Source: Aotearoamyces nothofagi (lineage: Eukaryota; Ascomycota; Leotiomycetes; Leotiales; Tympanidaceae). Taken from it: a DNA stretch of 64,000 nucleotides. Position 1 is the first letter of the stretch, and each line of letters opens with the position of its first letter. Location: NCBI GenBank assembly GCA_015345905.1, contig JADDTR010000005.1:744001-808000 (forward strand), read 5' to 3'. This document shows, piece after piece, positions 24,401 to 36,509 of the stretch. The notes below the pieces were generated by a model. It saw nothing but the letters and a program-made list of their open reading frames with translations, did not search any database and had not been told where the DNA came from. The translations under genes were made by a program, and so were the position numbers.

Positions 24401-25054
24401 CCGAAGCAAGCCCTCGAAATCCTAGTCGAGAGGAGACTGAACGTCGCCGGATCCATTCATGCAGCTGAGCATGCGATAATAAGCTTGATGCCAAACTTCG
24501 TTATTAGCATGCCAGGCGATGTCAGGACAGAGTGTAAGAACGCCATTAAAGAGTTTTCAAAGAGAGAGACGTCCCGTAAGCGACCGGCACGCCTGACATT
24601 CTACGATGCCAAGGGAGGCTCCAGTGGATCAGGGATCAGCACCAAGGCATTTGAATTCATTGATCTGCTGCTGAAACAAGCTGTGCGTAGAATCGAAGCT
24701 TGCCAGTGCTATGAGGGTTGTGTGGAGTGTGTTGCATCTGAGCAGTGTCAAGAGTCCAACGAAGTTATGAGCAAGGCTGGCAGCGAGGTGATTTTGAAGA
24801 GCCTGTTGAATATGGAGATCGATATAGATGCACTGCCGATGGGACCCGAAGGGCTTAATCCGACAGGCATCGAGACCGTCGTGCTAGCGCAACCGGTTTT
24901 ATCGCGTGGTGGAAGGATTTTAGAAGTGATGGAAATCAAAAGGGAAAACGGCAGTAAAGATGTAGTTGCAGTTGATGACATGAGTGACGCACATACGGGA
25001 CAGGAAGCCTCAATTAAGGACGAGTCGACGAATAGGTCTAGCATCGATGATTGA
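21491..25054 (+). CDS. HRQ1: Hrq1-type RecQ4-like DNA helicase
   Basis: A single-exon gene of 1187 residues, started at the first in-frame ATG (21491). The N-terminus is basic and disordered (VRKRKRKA). The helicase core follows: Q-motif-like GITQLYAHQVEAINNLYDGH, Walker A ATSTSSGKSLIYQIP, motif Ia YIFPTKALAQDQRRS, the DEAH-box variant DEIHVYNGLFGSH, SCSATVANPEEHF, and motifs V/VI ATTALELGVDIGTLD and RQQSGRAGRRNKD. The C-terminus carries the DUF1998/MrfA-type cysteine cluster CQCYEGCVECVASEQC. Hrq1 is a 3'-5' helicase that works in interstrand crosslink repair and telomere maintenance and shares features with human RECQL4. Domain order and length match the fungal family. Confidence 0.94.
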   Translation: MPKTQAATVSNKIVRKRKRKAIVDQEIEEDGGTTSATSTTGQASSTTGIPTKTQHGCEKPRRAPKPKAPSKLARNVSISSNSSTSNAPWPILFTSLEKTYRALNLVFTFCCTRKHLATTFDTIKSTVEGQTKRELKIEDVAAIVALRPGGINFAYVDEAMLQVDVRGSERDEVFKGGRAKDWFVAGPPPDASVGGITGLEALGSNRDDEGLQGKEVLLFEFVDGDLKPHVQDNKTGYAITPTRKLKADDLKMPVFSQKQMMALIEKRNTKFNDAINEFINRCMADGVDPEKSLREKAEGYIPKPSESRSNTPKPDFSILPKSIPKERKAVSEIIKEITESDWYTGQIVPDGHRVFDPQEAVFGDLNFQLSQNLVNALYNTRGITQLYAHQVEAINNLYDGHHVIVATSTSSGKSLIYQIPVLHELEKDHNTRAMYIFPTKALAQDQRRSLKEMMRFMTGLENTLVETFDGDTAMGDRNLIRDEGRIIFTNPDMLHLTILPQEEKWRTFLKNLRYVVVDEIHVYNGLFGSHVAFIMRRLRRICAALGNRHIKFISCSATVANPEEHFKAIFGIQDVRMTDFDGSPSGRKEFLCWNTPFKDPGDPSSGRGDTMAEAARLFCQLILRGVRVIAFCRIRKKCEVLIGAVKSELAALERPECMARVTAYRGGYTPQDRRRIESEMFEGKLMGIVATTALELGVDIGTLDAVLTVGFPYTIANLRQQSGRAGRRNKDSLSVLVGDCFPTDQYYMQNPDEIFTRPNCELQVDLQNILILEGHIQCAAYEMPIRPDEDSEYFGIKLREIAEERLVKDDLGFYHCNERFRPSPSKFVAIRDTDEEHFAIVDISHGRNVVLEELEASRAFFTIYDGGIFLHQGNTYLVKEFNPERKIAKVEHVRVNWTTQQRDFTDVDPIETEAIRRIPGSLSRAFFGAIKVQQNVFGFFKVDKKGRILDAVEVDNAPVIILSKGLWLDVPKQALEILVERRLNVAGSIHAAEHAIISLMPNFVISMPGDVRTECKNAIKEFSKRETSRKRPARLTFYDAKGGSSGSGISTKAFEFIDLLLKQAVRRIEACQCYEGCVECVASEQCQESNEVMSKAGSEVILKSLLNMEIDIDALPMGPEGLNPTGIETVVLAQPVLSRGGRILEVMEIKRENGSKDVVAVDDMSDAHTGQEASIKDESTNRSSIDD

Positions 25055-25809
25055 TGATTATATGAATAACGCCAATGTTTGGGGAAAACGGCTCACAAAG
25101 TTAGGTGTGTGGTTTGGCATATAAAGTATGCTGTTCGAGCTTCACAGATGTTGTAATACATGCTTAAGGTTACTATTACCCCTTATCGAGGAATTCAAGA
25201 AGTTTGCCGAATTGCAAACATGCCGATTTTCGCAATGTTCCATAACTACACGTATGAAAACCTTGCCGGAGAATATTTGGGAAATACATCTATATAACTG
25301 CCGGGAAGCTTCGAGATGATGAACAATGAGACCTGCAGCACGGCCTGAAACGACTTGATTGTTCTGATATGCCTTGGACCTATCTAGGACGTTCTTGAAG
25401 CTTTATGAATCTCTGGGTGTTTTGTTCATATATATGATTCTGCAATACTATAATCTCTCCCTTGCTCATAGTGATGAATGTGGTCGACATAATGGTCCTC
25501 TGGCTAGTTGTCGTAACTTCCTCTATGACACGTGCCTGTTGCCTTGCTGTTGCTGGTGCCTACGCGTGTTTATACGATTATCTCTGGTCCTGTCCTCGGC
25601 AGCTTAAATGGTAAGTTTCTCAACAACTTTTGGACTTCCTTCTTTGTTGACGCGTCTGGCTCCCATATAAAAGCCGACTTCCTCTCGATACAGCCACTAT
25701 TTGCTTTGACTTGAATCGACAACACGCAAAGCAGCTCTTCTACCTCTTTTAGAGATTCGGGAGTGAATCAAGCTCTTGTGTTTGGGTGAATAAGTTAAAA
25801 ATAGGCAAG
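25055..25809. other. Intergenic, no gene seen
   Basis: Between Hrq1 and the RRM-like gene. AT-rich, with no supportable coding region; presumed 3' UTR and promoter. Confidence 0.5.
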
Positions 25810-27289
25810 ATGGCAGCTCCCCGAGGTTCCGATGCTTGCAACAGAGCACTCTTCGACAGTCTCCCGCGTCAGACTCATGAATCAGAATCCGATCTCGATC
25901 ATAGACATATTGTGGATTCTGGCTACGCCACGTCTGAAAGTGGATCGTCTCCAAATGACTCGGAGAGGAAAGGTATGTTTTTGTAAAGACTGTCTGCATA
26001 CCGCACGCCTGACGTTGCCACTCCAGCGGCCCCCTCCAGAGTCAACGACATGCTCAAGGCTATTTTTCATGAGCACCGTACCACTGTAGAGCGAACTCCC
26101 CGTAAGCAAGCGTATCATTTGCAGGCCAACTCTGTCTGCCGCTGACACTTATATAGCACATCGAGTGGGAGTAAGCCCACCAAATACACGGCAGTCTTTA
26201 ACTTACGGATTTAACAACGGCAATGTCCTCGTACCACGTTCATACCCTGAAACTGAGGATGAGATTCCCGATATATCTGTTGACAATAATATGGGGTGGC
26301 TCAATGATCCCCGCCTCGACCCTTCTACAGAAGAGTCTTTCTTTATGAATTATGCCGTGGTACATTCTGTGTTCCTACCAAGAGACGAGGAAAAGCCAGC
26401 TTTAACAGGTGGCTCAAGAGCTGGATTTACTCTACCGACGCAGCCATATTTACCGGGACCATCTAGTACTGGTAAAAGCACCACGAGACCTCAAGTAGTC
26501 CACGAACCACATCGTTACCCTCGAGCAGTTGATCCTTTAATAGAAGTTCTTAGGCAACGATCAGGAGACGCAGGTGCTTTTGTACCATCACGGCTCGTCT
26601 CTGTTACGAAGCCTTTCTCGACCAGTAACACCTGTGTGCCTCTCCATCCAGCAGCCACCGCTCCCCAACCGCTGGCAGGGATTCCGAGCCCGAATCGTAA
26701 CTACCACGGCCAAATAACTCGAGGCTCCAACCAAGTCCTCAACCTACACCCGTCGCTGAATACCTGTGTTTGGGTCGAAGGCGCAGCCGGCGAAGCCAAC
26801 GTGCGAGACGTCCTCAGCGTGATCAGAAGCTGCGGCAAGATATTCTCCATCCACGTGAACCGCCCCGACGACACGCATCACACCAGCGCCGCCAAAATCG
26901 TCTTCACAACCCGCGCGGGCGCCTGCGAGTTCATGGACCAAGCCTCCTCCTCCGCCGGCATCTCCATCCTCGGACACCGCGTCAACGTGCGCTGGAACCG
27001 GAACGCCTACCGCGCAAACCGCAACCCCGCAGAGTCGCGCGTGCTGCACATCACAGGCCCGGCACGCTTCGTCAACTACGACTTTCTGAACCAGTACTTC
27101 CGCAAGCTCTTTTTCTTCGACCTGGTCTATGTCCATCAGGGCTCCGTCAACACACACGGCGTGTGCGAGATGGAGTGGGAATTCGGCAGCATTCTGGCCC
27201 AGGCTGCGTCTGCGAAGCTGGCTATAGAGAGGGAGCCGGCCTTGAAGCACGTGCTATATGTAACGTACGGAAGGGATCCGTGCGAGTGA
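25810..27289 (+). CDS. Fungal protein with RRM-like C-terminal half
   Basis: Three exons (25810-25972, 26027-26101, 26157-27289) join in frame to 456 residues. The first ~230 residues are disordered and rich in S, P and T. The C-terminal part has an RRM-like fold signature: NTCVWVEGAAGEANVRDVLS (beta1-alpha1), CGKIFSIHVN (beta2), SAAKIVFTTRAGACEFMDQA (RNP1-like beta3 and alpha2) and ILGHRVNVRWNR (beta4). A second, weaker unit begins ESRVLHITGPARFVNYDFLN and ends LKHVLYVTYGRDP. The aromatic RNP residues are only partly kept, so RNA binding is inferred. GC content and C-ending codons rise sharply after about 26,740, within the last exon. Confidence 0.72.
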
Positions 27290-28277
27290 TCTGATACCAG
27301 TAAGAGAAGTTGAGCTTTGATTTCGTTTCACGGGCTGTTTATGATGGTTGGATATGTCGTGACAGCGCCCACTAGACATGGTCACACGGAGTTTTCTGGG
27401 AGTTTTGTTCTCTACGCAGAACTGCAGGTACAAGTACAATAGGATAATCACAGGTTGTGGAATCCTATACTCTCTATTTAGTTGTCAGCAAGTGGATTTC
27501 TACTTTGTAAATAATATGTTACACCATCCCGAAGAAAAATCAATAAAAACTCCATCATTACCTTTAAAATATATAATATCTAACGCACCCTATTGTCTTT
27601 TCGCTCAAAATAGTAATTTTGTACCCCTTTTTCTGTCTGCCCGGCTACCCCTTTCTTAGAGACATATGATCACGTGAACCCGGCAGTCCCATGACAACGA
27701 CCGGTAATGAATATGATATCTTGAGCTTCAGGTGTAGGAAATGGATATATATAAAAGCACTACAACACTCAAGCAAACCAATATCATACATACTGTTCTA
27801 TTGCGCTCGTCATTCCATAATCCGTTGTCATCGAGGAACGCAACGGCTAGAAATAGCATCTCTCACTCCAAAGTTCTGAGTATATGATTCTGCCATCACT
27901 TGCAATCTCGTCACCGCCAAAAAACCACCGTAAGAACTAGACATCACATTAGCTACAATAACGGTGCTAAAGTGCTGACAGTTTCAGCCTCTCTTCTTCG
28001 ACTTGGATAGATCTCACATGCCACTTCTCGTTCTGGGATAAAACGATACCCCACCCAGCACTGGCAGTGGCTTTGTCATAATCTTCGTTGAATGGTGTCT
28101 AACTGCTCTTTTAATGCTCAATCGCTCAGTCTCGCTCAGCCATAGTAAAACAAAGCAAGAGAAAGTAACTCGCTATGCATTACCCTTTCCCATCTACTCC
28201 TCCCTTGATAATTTGAAATGCAAGAATGACGGTGCAATCCTCATATGCTCATAAATACCTCGCTCATGAAACTCGCC
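27290..28277. other. Convergent 3' intergenic region
   Basis: AT-rich DNA between two genes that end toward each other. No further gene or repeat was recognised. Confidence 0.5.
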
Positions 28278-29706
28278 CTATTCTTCTAGGCCCGGGTAAT
28301 AGAAAGCCGCCACAGCAATTATAATGTAGACGATAACACAAAGAGCGCCCTCGAGGTAGTTACACTTCTGGTCTCTGAGAAAGTTGCCGACAACGAGAAT
28401 AGACAATATCACGATGATTATGTCGAAGAGAACAAAGTTCAAATCCATGCCCTTATTTAGACCCCACCCAACAATGACCACGAGAGGTGCATTAAACAGG
28501 GCAGTCTGAATGGTGGCCCCGAGTACATGAGCGAGTGCAAGGTTCATGGTGTTGTCCCAGGCCTCATCAATGGCTGTAATGTGTTCTGCAGCCTTTTCCA
28601 CCAGGGGAACTAGAATCAAGCCCATGAAAGCGTCGGAAATATTATAGTCATCAACAATGAAAGTAATCTGTTCCACCAACGCTATTGCAATCAACGAGAC
28701 CAGTGCAATGGATACTGTAAGGGCAACGATGCATTCAGTGAAGGTCAGCTTGGCCTTATGCAGGTCCTCGTGGCGATCCTCGTCATTTTCTTCATCGGTT
28801 TTGAATAGGTTGTCATAGATGCTGTGGTGCGTCCGCATGTTGAAAAATACATAGATCACGTATGCTATAATGAGAAGAATTGAGGTGATTCGAGAGATGT
28901 GGAGGACGGCAATCGAAAGCTCTACGGCTGGAACATTGCCCGTGAGTGCATTGTAAAAGGCAGACGGAACAATGAGACCAAGGCCACTATCAATCAAGAG
29001 TCAGTATGCACTGTACAGAATTAGAAGTGGTCATATTGTTTTAATACACTTACGCAGTCAATAAAAGTCCGTTTCCAACTTCGCTAATTGCTTCGTCGAA
29101 GGTCTGCTCTTCACGCCTCATACCACCAGCGAAGAAGCACAGTCCAAGGCAGAGAAGCATGGTGGCTAAGATCGAACCCAGTATTGCATCTTGAATAACC
29201 TGGAAATGGTTATTTTTTAATAGCACCATGAACAACACAATTTCAACAACGGAGCCAAGCGTGGTCTCTAATAAGACGCCCATAACTCTGGGAAGCTTAC
29301 GGGACAGCTCTTGGCCCGCGAATCCGATCAAGTTTGCACAGGGCACCATGGCGATGTAGTTGAGTATGAAAATGGCGAGATGCATATCTGGTCTGGCATA
29401 ATGGACAGCAATAGCTGCGGGGACTACTGGCCACAAGACATTGACCGCCATGGATGCATGGCAGGCAGATCGAAAGCATATCCTGACAAAATGCCATGGA
29501 TGTATTCCATTTCGACCGCTTTCACCTTCAGGCTCAATGCCGCTTGTGACCTTGTGACCATTATGATTGACTCGATGCCTGGGAAGGAGGTGATGTTTGG
29601 TTTTCGTACTCTGTCCGACACTAGTCATTTCTATGTCTGCCTTCGGTTGCTGCGATATCTCAGCATCGTCTGAGTGATGCTTGCGTTGGAAAAGAGCTGG
29701 GGGCAT
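28278..29706 (-). CDS. CAX-family cation/H+ exchanger (vacuolar Ca2+ transporter-like)
   Basis: Two exons (29706-29054 and 28986-28278) encode 453 residues. About eleven hydrophobic segments follow an ~80-residue cytosolic N-terminus, with an acidic loop (KTDEENDEDRHEDLH) in the middle, as in fungal Vcx1-like exchangers. These normally load Ca2+ into the vacuole using the proton gradient. The two alpha repeats are recognisable but altered: the first reads LGSVVEIVLFMVLL where GNAVE is usual, and the second reads LVEKAAEHITAI where GNAAEH is usual. The glutamates and histidine remain but both core asparagines are replaced. The gene may belong to a divergent clade with another substrate. The superfamily is sure; the ion is not. 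Confidence 0.85.
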
Positions 29707-32641
29707 CTTGAATCAACAGAAGTATTGAGTTCGTTCTTGTCGGAGTGTAGGATGTGTATGGGGTGTCGAGTGCTGCTTTTGTTAATGGTAGCCTCGTTGT
29801 TGCAGGACGGTAGAAAGATCGATTTTGGTAGAGAATACGGCGGGTATATCTTGCATCTTACGAAGACGAAGAAACTACTATGTGTGAATAGCTCAAGGAG
29901 TGTAGTAGAACAGAAGGACAGTGGCACAGAGGCGCGCAGAGAGAATGAAAATGTCCTGTCAGAAAGCAGGGCTGAGCTGGACTTGCGATACGCCAAGCCG
30001 CTTGATAGCCTTGGCTGGAACTTTTTGCAGCTGTTGCAAATGAAACACTGAGACAGGGGAACAGGGGCAAACCATCTATTCCGTACTTACTGTACTGTGC
30101 AGTACAATCCGTTGCGGCAGACGATCCTGCTATTGGATTCTATTCCTGCTTCCCCACAAATGCGACGGAGGGAGATTATAATTGACGCCGGTTATTTATT
30201 TCAGCGAACGTCAGAACGCGACCGAGTCTCTAAGCGCTCCGTAAGGGCATCAAGAGTACGAGGCGCCATATGTGTTGGTATTTCAAGCTGAGTCAACTCT
30301 TCTGCATAACTTGGCATCGGTCTACTTCGCCGGCGTATAAGAGAAGGCATATTGCTTTCTGGACGCACATTCTGTACGCGGTACCGTCAAAGGCACGCAG
30401 CAAGCTTGTATGTCAGCGATGCGATGAGTGCGCTGAGCGCGCTGAGCCTGGTGATTGCAGCCATGTCTTGACGACTAACAATGGAGCTTGATAGTGGTGC
30501 TTATGTTCCTGTAGTTCTATCCACATCTACTAATGTGTCGATGAAGGTGAAGAAGGATCTGGGACGGAGTGGATCAATCATCTGGAGCGCGGCTTTACTC
30601 CGCCTCGCGGCTCGGCCCGTTGCCTGGGGATGAAATGAATGCCATCCGCCGGCAACCTTGGTGTTGCGAGCGAACGAAAGGCTCACCGAAGGGTGTGTGA
30701 GTAGAACCGTCCTCGAGAACTTGGGTAGTAAAGGCATCTTTGGGAATGCTTCAAATACCTGACGTTTTCTAGGCGTTAGGATCCGAAGATCATGCTCTAA
30801 ACACGGCTCGAAGCAAGACAACCAGCTTGATGTAAACTTATTTTCCCCAATCTTTCAACTACTAGCTAGTCGTACAATTAACCTTATCGACTTTTTTCGG
30901 TTTCCTGCTATGCCTTGCTTTGTATACAAGTAAGTCTCTTTAGGCGTTCTATACTTACAGACGATTTACATTATGTGACTTCGCACATTCTATCTGCCAA
31001 AAATAACCAATGGCAACAACAATACGGAATTCTTTTTTGCGAGATCTAAAAAAAAGCATTCGAGACATTTGACCGAGACCAAAACAGCACGGTGGTGTAT
31101 CTTTGTTTTTTGAAATGGTCTTGGGAACTTCCTCATTGATGATTCACCTCTGTCCCAGTGCCTTCTTGGGCAATCTTGCTGTCTACTTCGGCTTCCTCTA
31201 GGCATGCAGCCTGGAAGTCAATACTGGCGCAGATAATTGCAGGGACAATCTTCATTACTGGTTATTTCTATGGAGGACCTTCAGAATCCAGAAGCACAAC
31301 TCTCGCAACCTCATTCTCTTAAAAACCGCGCCAACTGCTCTTAAATAACTCTAAGTGCTCTAGGAAGAGGAATAGATGCAACCCATGACAGGATTAGTGA
31401 AGCTGAGAAATTATTGGCAGAAGAATGGGTAAGGATACTAACTGTCACCGGAAGAAATAGAACTAGTGGTGGATGTTGGAATAAAAATTATAACGAATCA
31501 AAAACAACAGCATTGAAGTTAGCTCGGAAAGATATGCTATTTTTGCAGTCACTGTATCCTTGGTTGGCAAACGAATAAACTTGTATTAGTTCAGTTTTCG
31601 AAATAACGCCGTTAGTGATATATAGAGTAAGATATAGAAAGGGGAATAGAGCTGAATTGCTATGAAATAATAAAGTTCTGGAACAGCTACTGTATACTTT
31701 ATTTGCCAAGATGGTGCTGTTGACGACGATGTATACGTAAATCCTAGAGCGGACACAATCAATAATATCGATTTATAATTTCTAAATTATAAATGTATTC
31801 ATGTAGTAGAGAGAATGTCGACAAATCAATCGCCCCAAATTTTAATCACTTATATCTATCTTATTCATAACTATGAGGATTAACTTTAAATAGAGATATT
31901 GGCAGGATCTCATTATAAAGCAACCTTTCAACACCCCATCGAACACAAGCAATATACAGTTCATTTCCAACTAATGTCCCCATCGTTGAACCTGTGGACC
32001 TATAACCTCTGTCACTTGTACTGTGTACACTACTTCTTGTCTAAAAAATACCGGTAGAGTTATTTTTGGGGAAGAGAAGGTAATCGGTGGTAGAATTCTG
32101 AGTGATGGCGAGAAGGCTAGCGACGATAGATATTCGAGGATCGGTAAATGCAGGCGTCTATCTTATAAAGGACTATGGCATTTAAAGTTCGAAATCTCAA
32201 GTTGATTAAAAGGCAATCTTGTGATCAGATATAGATTATCGGAGAACAATCATGCATCTGGCATGGCAATGTTGAGGTTCTCGGCACTCCCGGTCCAGTG
32301 CGGTCCTTGCGGTAGGGATTTAGAATCCACTAACGCGAATCGGCAAGTGCATTAATTCGTAAAGTTAAGCTCGATAATCGATAGCGAGAGATCAATCACC
32401 AATGCGGCTACAATTTTGTAAAGAATACAGTCTTGCACCCCACTGAAAGCCTCTGACACTGAAGCAAACACCTTGGCAGACACATCTGTCACAGGGCAAG
32501 CAACACAGATGCATCTTACTGCTTCTTCTGCGTCCCATTTTCACTGGTACCTCATGCGAAATCCCTAAACTTCACGAATGTGGGGGCACAAGCATTGATC
32601 TTTAAATACCCCAAAATCCAGACTCGCCAAGGCGGTCAGTC
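29707..32641. other. Long intergenic region, partly AT-rich
   Basis: Nearly 3 kb between the divergently transcribed exchanger and Upf2 genes. From about 31,000 to 32,300 it is AT-rich and stop-dense and may include decayed repeat DNA. No frame showed recognisable protein features. Confidence 0.5.
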
Positions 32642-35600
32642 ATGGATCGCAAGAGGAAGCGTAAGCATTGGGCTAGAGGAGATGCTCTGCTGTTTTGACT
32701 GACTTCTCCAGGCGAATTGCGCGAAATAAATGCACGGGCGTGGGACGGAGAGAAAGGTCAGTTAGGATGAAATTAAGTCTTGGGAATATATACTAAATGT
32801 CTCTGCTAGATATCTATCCCGTCAGCAAATCCCTAGACTCATCTCTGAAGAAGAATACGGCCTTTATCAAACGTTTGCGAACCGCTGTCAGCGCCTCGAC
32901 CCTGAATACATTCCTACAAGAAATTCGCACTCTGTCCTTGCACAAATACCTATCTGAGATTATTTCTGCATGCTACGAAGGCCTCTGCAAGCTCAAGTCA
33001 TCTGGTGAGATTGAGGCCGGCGTGGAAATCGTCAGCGCCCTTCACCAGCGATTTGGACCTGCGGAGTTCACCGAGTTTCTGGGCTGGCTTGTAGGCAAGG
33101 GACTTGCTACACCGGAGAAGGGATTGCTCAAGAGCCTTCCTGCTGACGCGAAGGAGAAAGAGGAGAAAGATCGGATTACTCGCCAAAGGGTGCTGTTGAG
33201 AGTTGTTACAGAACTATGGCTAGTTGGCGTGTTGCGTACTCTAGATGATGTCACTCGTCCAGACGAAGCATCACGAGGCAAGGAAACACTCTCAGGCTTA
33301 TCCAACAAAGCTAGCGATGCAAAGGCGAAGATAAATAGCACCGGCAAAGGTGGTGGTGCGGAGCCATTTCCCCTGGAAGTACTGAAGGATTTACTTGGCC
33401 ACGATAGAGATCATGCAAACTTGCCATTACTAGTCATATTTGTCAAGGCATTTGGATGGGATATCTTAGGCGTGAAAGATGCCGGAGTAGAAGGACGCAA
33501 GACCGTTGAAGAAGATGGTGCTACGAAAGCAGCCATAGAAGCCGCGGAAGATGAAGAGTATTCTGCAGATGAATCCTCTGAAGACGTAGCCACCACAGAC
33601 GATACGCCACTTGCGTCACCAGAACTGCAGGAACGATTCCGAAACATTTTGAAACGCTATTTTGAAGATGTGAAGGCTCATATAGTCCGTGATCAGAAGA
33701 TCATCGCTTCACAAGCCCGTCGGAACGCTGAGGCATATGTTAAATCAGGGGAGGTATTTGAGGATCGACAAGCGAATTACGAAAAGCAGCTAAAGTCACA
33801 AGAGAGACTTGTTTCTAATGCCCAAGTCGTGGCTGATGCGATTGGTGCAGAGATACCAGATCTCAAGGACTCCGACGATTCCGCTTCTATTGGTAATGGC
33901 GGCATTGGACTCATCAAGACGGGCGAATACTTGCGTGGACAGGGTGATGGAGCAGGCATTTGGGAGGATGAGGAAGAACGACGATTCTATGAGAACCTCG
34001 TTGACTTGAAGGGGAAAGTGCCGGGTATGCTGCTTGAAGATAGCAAGAAAAAGAAGACAGATACGGACGATCAAGTTGGTAGGAGGACTGATAATGCCGA
34101 TGCTGCGGGTTCCGAGGCCGACTTGGCAAATTCGAAAACTTCCGAGGCTGACGATCAGTCAACTGCTATCGCGAACAAGACTGTTGGCGCTCAAGTTGAT
34201 GCGATGCTTGCCCGGCTGCCAGATCTTACAAATAAGGATCTCGTCGACCAAGCTGCCATTGACTTCTGCTTTCTCAATTCCAAGGCATCAAGAAATCGCC
34301 TCATCAAGGCTGTTCAGGAGGTTCCAAAGGGCCGTAGCGATTTGTTACCATCATGGTCGCGCCTGATTGCAACTCTCGGGAAGTACATGCCGGATGTCAC
34401 GAAGGGGCTTGTAGATTACCTCGATGCCGAGTTTCGAAGTCTTCAACGTCGTAAGGAGAAAGATTTCCTAGGCCAAGTTCGTCTTAGCAATATCCGATAC
34501 CTCGCTGAGCTGACAAAATTTGGTGTTGTACCCGAGCATGTCATCTTCCATTGCTTGAAAGTCAGTCTTGATGATTTTTCAAGAATGAATATTGAGATAA
34601 TCTGTAATCTACTGGAGAATTGTGGTCGCTATCTCTTTCGCAATCCCGAAACCTCTCCGCGGATGAACTCCTTCCTAGAGACTTTACAACGAAAGAAAGG
34701 GGCGCAGCATCTTGGACAGCAGGAGCGCATGCTAATTGAAAATGCTGTCTATTATGTTGATCCTCCGGTAAGAGCAGCAATTCCGCAGAAGGAGCGGACA
34801 CCAATGGATCTTTTTATTCGCAAGCTCATTTATCTCGACATGAACAAGAGGAACTACACAAAAATACTAAAGCAAGTTAGAAGATTGCACTGGGAAGAAC
34901 AGGAGGTTGGTTATCATGTTGCGCCGAGAAAAATTCAAATCTAACTTTACCTAGGTCACTACTATACTTGAGAAGGTATTCTCAAAGCCCGGAAAAGTCA
35001 AATTTGGCAATATCCATCTTCTGGCAATCCTCCTGAGTGCAATTCATCGATATCACCAAGAATTTGTCACTACCGTGATTGATGATTTGCTTGAATATGT
35101 CATAATCGGTCTAGAACAGAACGACTTCAAGTTCAACCAACGAAGAATTGCCGAAGTCAAGTATCTTGGAGAGCTCTACAATTATCGAATGGTAGACCAT
35201 CCCGTGATCTTTGATGCCATGTACAAAATCATGACTTTCGGTCATGGTGGTCCTCCTATTCCTGGCCGCATCAATCCATTCGACATGCCAGATGATTTCT
35301 TCCGCATTCGTTTGGTGGCAACCCTTCTCGAGACCTGTGGTATCTTCTTCAATCGCGGGGCAGCTGGAAAGAAGCTGGACTATTTCCTGTCATTCTTTCA
35401 ATATTACATCTACACTAAGGACACTCTTCCCATGGACATCGAGTTCATTGTGCAGGACATATTCTCGTTGACTCGACCCCAATGGAAGCTAGCATCCAAC
35501 ATCGAGGAAGCCAGCCGAGCCTTCCAGCTTGCGATAGCACAGAATCAAAAGACGTCAGGACTTGATAAGGTTACTGAAGTTGAGGAGCCCGAGATCGATG

Positions 35601-36509
35601 ATTCTTCTGACGATGGCCTTGGCGACGGCGATGGAGGGATTCCCGGTCCCGACGCTGATGGGGATTCCTCTGATGATGAAGAAATCGATGTAGCAAATGA
35701 AGGGGATGCTTTGGATTCCAACTCAGTCACCGACTCCGAAGAAGAGGAGATTGTTGTGACTCGACAAGAGGAGGAATTTGACCCAGAGGCTGAAGCCGAC
35801 TTTGAACGTGAGTATGCTAAAATGATGGCTGAAAGTTTAGAATCACGAAAGTTTGACCGCAAACCGCTATTCGACGTCCCACTCCCAATGCGACGCAAAG
35901 ATCGTGATCCTTCGAGCGCGGCCGACCCAGCGAATGAAGAGCCTGTCCCTGTTGCTTCAACTGGCACCATGGCTTTCTCTCTCCTAACCAAACGCGGCAA
36001 TCGCCAACAGGTAAGCAATACGAGAGGCATCTCTATGTTAGGCCAAGCTAATTTCATTCTAAAGACTCGCACCGTTGAGCTTCCATCAGATTCCAACTTC
36101 GCGATCGCCATGAAGTCGCAACAACAGGCCGAACGTGAGGAACAACAGAGAATTAAGAACCTGGTACTGAACTACGATCTTCGCGATGGGGAAGAACAAG
36201 ATGGTGACTCTATACTGCAACCAATCCATCCGAACATGAATATTCACAGAAAAACTGTAGGCATCGAGAAGCTGAGCTCCTCGCATGCCAGACCTGACAA
36301 GTCTGGTAACAATCGAAGCGGGCAGCGAGCACGAAAATTACAACTAAGCGACGTTGACTGGTATGATAGGAAATCTCATTGTACGAAAAAACAAATAACC
36401 TAGAGTCTCTACTTCTCGTTTCTCAAGTTCGCCCGAGGAGCCCGAAGCCGGACGATCTCAAGGCGGTAACTTCAGGAAACCTGCTAACATACCCTATAAC
36501 GGGGATTAG
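32642..36509 (+). CDS. UPF2: Nonsense-mediated mRNA decay factor Upf2
   Basis: Exons 32642-32660, 32712-32756, 32810-34905, 34955-36360 and probably 36428-36509 give 1215 residues. Upf2 bridges Upf1 and Upf3 in the cytoplasmic surveillance complex. Two tiny first exons encode MDRKRKRELREINARAWDGE, matching the family start. Three MIF4G-type helical regions follow: the first near 20-310, the second starting near NKTVGAQVDAMLARLPDLTN, and the third over VTTILEKVFSKPGKVKFGNI to ASNIEEASRAFQLAIAQN. An acidic stretch and the C-terminal Upf1-binding region (RTVELPSDSNFAIAMKSQQQ) close the protein. The donor at 34906 is weak (GTTGGT), but homology requires the splice. If the last intron is retained, the protein stops at 36403 instead (1202 residues); a pyrimidine tract before 36428 favours splicing. 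Confidence 0.92.
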
